DNA of 7,885 nt from contig JALWNS010000043.1 of assembly GCA_027083655.1 (NCBI GenBank), positions 1 through 7,885 on the forward strand, written 5' to 3'. Origin of the DNA: Bacteroidales bacterium (GTDB taxonomy: Bacteria; Bacteroidota; Bacteroidia; Bacteroidales; S143-33). Below are positions 6,278 through 7,885 of this stretch, one piece after another. Position 1 is the stretch's first letter. Each line of letters starts with the position of its first letter. The notes under the pieces were generated by a model, which was given only the letters and a program-made list of their open reading frames with translations, was not told where the DNA came from and ran no database searches. A program made the translations under genes and the position numbers.

Positions 6278-7795
6278 TTACATGTAATGCAAATATTGCT
6301 GTACAAGCTCTATTATCTGTTGGGGTTTGCCGTAAAGCCGCTCACTTAAATCTTCGTCTTGATATGACTTTAACTGGTTAATGAACCTATTAATAGTACC
6401 AGCAGGGAAAACACCATCTTGAGTATAAAACAGCTTATCCTGCTTCAGATAATCTGCTGATTCGTAGCAAGAACGCGGTAGAGACTCCAATCTGTTTTTG
6501 ATATGCTCGTTTTCCGGCTTGAAAATATCTACTTCCACGTGCAAGTTATGAGCTATATCCAGGGCATCTGGCATCTCAAAACCATGCTGAATAGCCATTA
6601 CCATACCTGCCAGCAAGTGGTAAACATCTGCAGATCCATCTGGCACACGGAATTCAACTGTCTGCTTGCCTGGAATATATGGCACTTCTGCAGTTTCATA
6701 AGGATTAGCATCACGTATCATTTGTGTTTTCTTTGTCCAACCTAGCGGAACCCTAATCAATGCAGAACGGTTGGTCTCTCCCCAACAGATACGTGTAGGT
6801 GCTTCCTGGTTTGGCACCAACCGCAAATATGAAATAGGAATAGTATTACCAAATGCTGTCAGGCTCTTGGCCTTGGTAAGTAAGCCTGCAATAGATTTGA
6901 GGGCTATATCGCTTAACTCTCCATTTTCGGCTACCATCAAATTCTGGTCATCCTGGTCTGTAATCATATAATGTATATGCAAACCACTACCTGCCTTACC
7001 TTGGGAGATTTTAGGAGCAAAGCTAATAGTCACTCCATATTGATAAGCAAGATTGCGAAGTATCCATTTTGCCAACAAGATCTGGTCTGCTGCATCTTCT
7101 ATATCTACAGGGTTAAACTCAATCTCGTGTTGTTCATAATAATGCTCATCTGTGGTAAAATTACCAACCTCAGAGTGTGCATATTTAATTTTTCCACCAC
7201 ACTGTGCGATCAGTCGCATGGCTTCAACCCTAAGCTGCTCGAATTTTGCAAAAGGCTTGCTTGCATGATAACCCTTCTGGTCTGTATTTGGAAATTCGGA
7301 GTTTGTCTCTGCAGGTGCTATGACATAATATTCCAGTTCGCCCAGAGCCTTGATTTTATATCCAGTGGCTTTCTTAAACCTCTCATGAGCCTTGCGTAGT
7401 ATGTTCTCTGGTGCGCTCTCCAGGGGTTTGCCTTCCTTTGTGTAATAAGAACACAATAAATCGAGGGTGGGAACCTCTGAAAATGGATTAACAAAAGCAG
7501 TCCTAAAACGGGGAATAACATATAAATCACTTGTTCCTGCCTCGATAAAAGTAAAAAGACTGGATCCATCCACACGCTCACCTGTAGCAAAAATGCTTTC
7601 GAGGTAATAACGCGAAGTAATAACAAAATTCAATGTCTTAAGCTTACCATCCTCGCCAACATAGTGGAAATTAACCTGCTCAATATCATTCTCCTCTATA
7701 AAACGGATAATATCATACCTTGTAAACTCGCTACTGGGCTTGCGTAGGTACTTGACAATCGGGTTGGGATTCATTAAAACTTCATACTCACGCAT
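6278..7795 (-). CDS. glnA: Glutamine synthetase, type I-like (~500-residue Bacteroidota-style form)
   Basis: Glutamine synthetase condenses glutamate and ammonia with ATP to make glutamine, the entry point of nitrogen assimilation. The N-terminal beta-grasp part (~38-115) carries the DGSS loop (Asp76), then GTSDLYVIPRF. The catalytic barrel shows GELEYYVI (metal ligands Glu153 and Glu155), HSEVG (Glu209), HEIEFNP, GSGLHIH (His273), NRSALIRVP (342-350) and VEFRVPDGSADVYH (Glu381, Arg383). All key catalytic positions look intact. Length is 505 versus ~470 in enterobacterial GlnA. The region equivalent to the adenylylation loop NLYDLP reads NLHVEV (417-422), so the modifiable Tyr is replaced by His. 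The start at 7795 follows a -7 element by about 20 bases; Met8 is an alternative. It is monocistronic, with its own terminator. A related gamma-glutamyl ligase activity cannot be excluded from sequence alone. Confidence 0.93.
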   Translation of the reverse strand: MREYEVLMNPNPIVKYLRKPSSEFTRYDIIRFIEENDIEQVNFHYVGEDGKLKTLNFVITSRYYLESIFATGERVDGSSLFTFIEAGTSDLYVIPRFRTAFVNPFSEVPTLDLLCSYYTKEGKPLESAPENILRKAHERFKKATGYKIKALGELEYYVIAPAETNSEFPNTDQKGYHASKPFAKFEQLRVEAMRLIAQCGGKIKYAHSEVGNFTTDEHYYEQHEIEFNPVDIEDAADQILLAKWILRNLAYQYGVTISFAPKISQGKAGSGLHIHYMITDQDDQNLMVAENGELSDIALKSIAGLLTKAKSLTAFGNTIPISYLRLVPNQEAPTRICWGETNRSALIRVPLGWTKKTQMIRDANPYETAEVPYIPGKQTVEFRVPDGSADVYHLLAGMVMAIQHGFEMPDALDIAHNLHVEVDIFKPENEHIKNRLESLPRSCYESADYLKQDKLFYTQDGVFPAGTINRFINQLKSYQDEDLSERLYGKPQQIIELVQQYLHYM

Positions 7796-7814
7796 CTTTA
7801 TTAATATTTTTTCT

Positions 7815-7822
7815 CAAATATA
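7815..7822 (-). promoter_or_regulatory. Putative glnA -7 promoter element (TAnnTTTG)
   Basis: The minus strand reads TATATTTG, an exact TAnnTTTG match, 19 bases upstream of the glnA ATG. This predicts a very short leader of roughly 13 bases. The -33 region is T-rich but not clear. The remaining DNA to the right edge (7823-7885) is very AT-rich and shows no gene. Confidence 0.5.
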
Positions 7823-7885
7823 TTTAACTTGCCAGAAAATAATGTAAATTTCATTGATTTTTTTATTTTTTATTAATTTTCAAGC

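Noticed and set aside
6971..7399. Plus-strand open frame of 142 codons.
   Set aside because: It is antisense to glnA, with a Cys-rich, unstructured translation typical of shadow frames.

Overview
The window looks like chromosome of an anaerobic or fermentative Bacteroidota (Bacteroidetes) bacterium. Three things point there. Four of the genes are preceded by exact matches to the Bacteroidota -7 promoter element TAnnTTTG. There is a secreted protein with three SPOR-type repeats of the kind common in that phylum. The intergenic DNA is AT-rich with little Shine-Dalgarno signal. HydG and a TM1266-family protein imply an [FeFe]-hydrogenase and therefore anaerobic hydrogen metabolism. This placement comes from family knowledge and promoter style, with no database search behind it.

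Layout, left to right. (1) The N-terminal 157 codons of recA lie on the minus strand and run off the left edge. (2) A short divergent intergenic region carries one -7 element in each direction. (3) On the plus strand is a 734-residue exported protein with three C-terminal SPOR-like repeats. (4) After a 53-base gap with its own -7 element comes an unusual 477-residue FloA-type (bacterial flotillin-like) protein. It has a lipoprotein-type signal and an enlarged set of about 32-residue repeats. (5) A strong inverted repeat acts as a shared terminator between the converging floA-like gene and hydG. (6) On the minus strand, a TM1266-type hydrogenase-associated regulator is followed by hydG, and their reading frames overlap by 65 bases. 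(7) Upstream of that pair is a compact, GC-rich, highly foldable leader. (8) A 13-bp perfect-stem terminator then closes a glutamine synthetase gene (minus strand), whose promoter and start lie near the right edge.

Functionally the window holds housekeeping genes (recA, glnA), an envelope/membrane-organisation pair (SPOR protein and FloA-like protein) and a hydrogenase-maturation unit (regulator and HydG). HydG makes the CO and CN ligand synthon from tyrosine; the partner maturases HydE and HydF and the hydrogenase itself are not in the window. The two observations most worth following are the structured leader in front of the regulator-hydG unit, which could regulate translation by hiding the ribosome binding site, and the repeat-expanded, lipobox-bearing FloA-like protein. 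I saw no insertion sequences, tRNA or rRNA genes, CRISPR arrays or clear signs of recent transfer.
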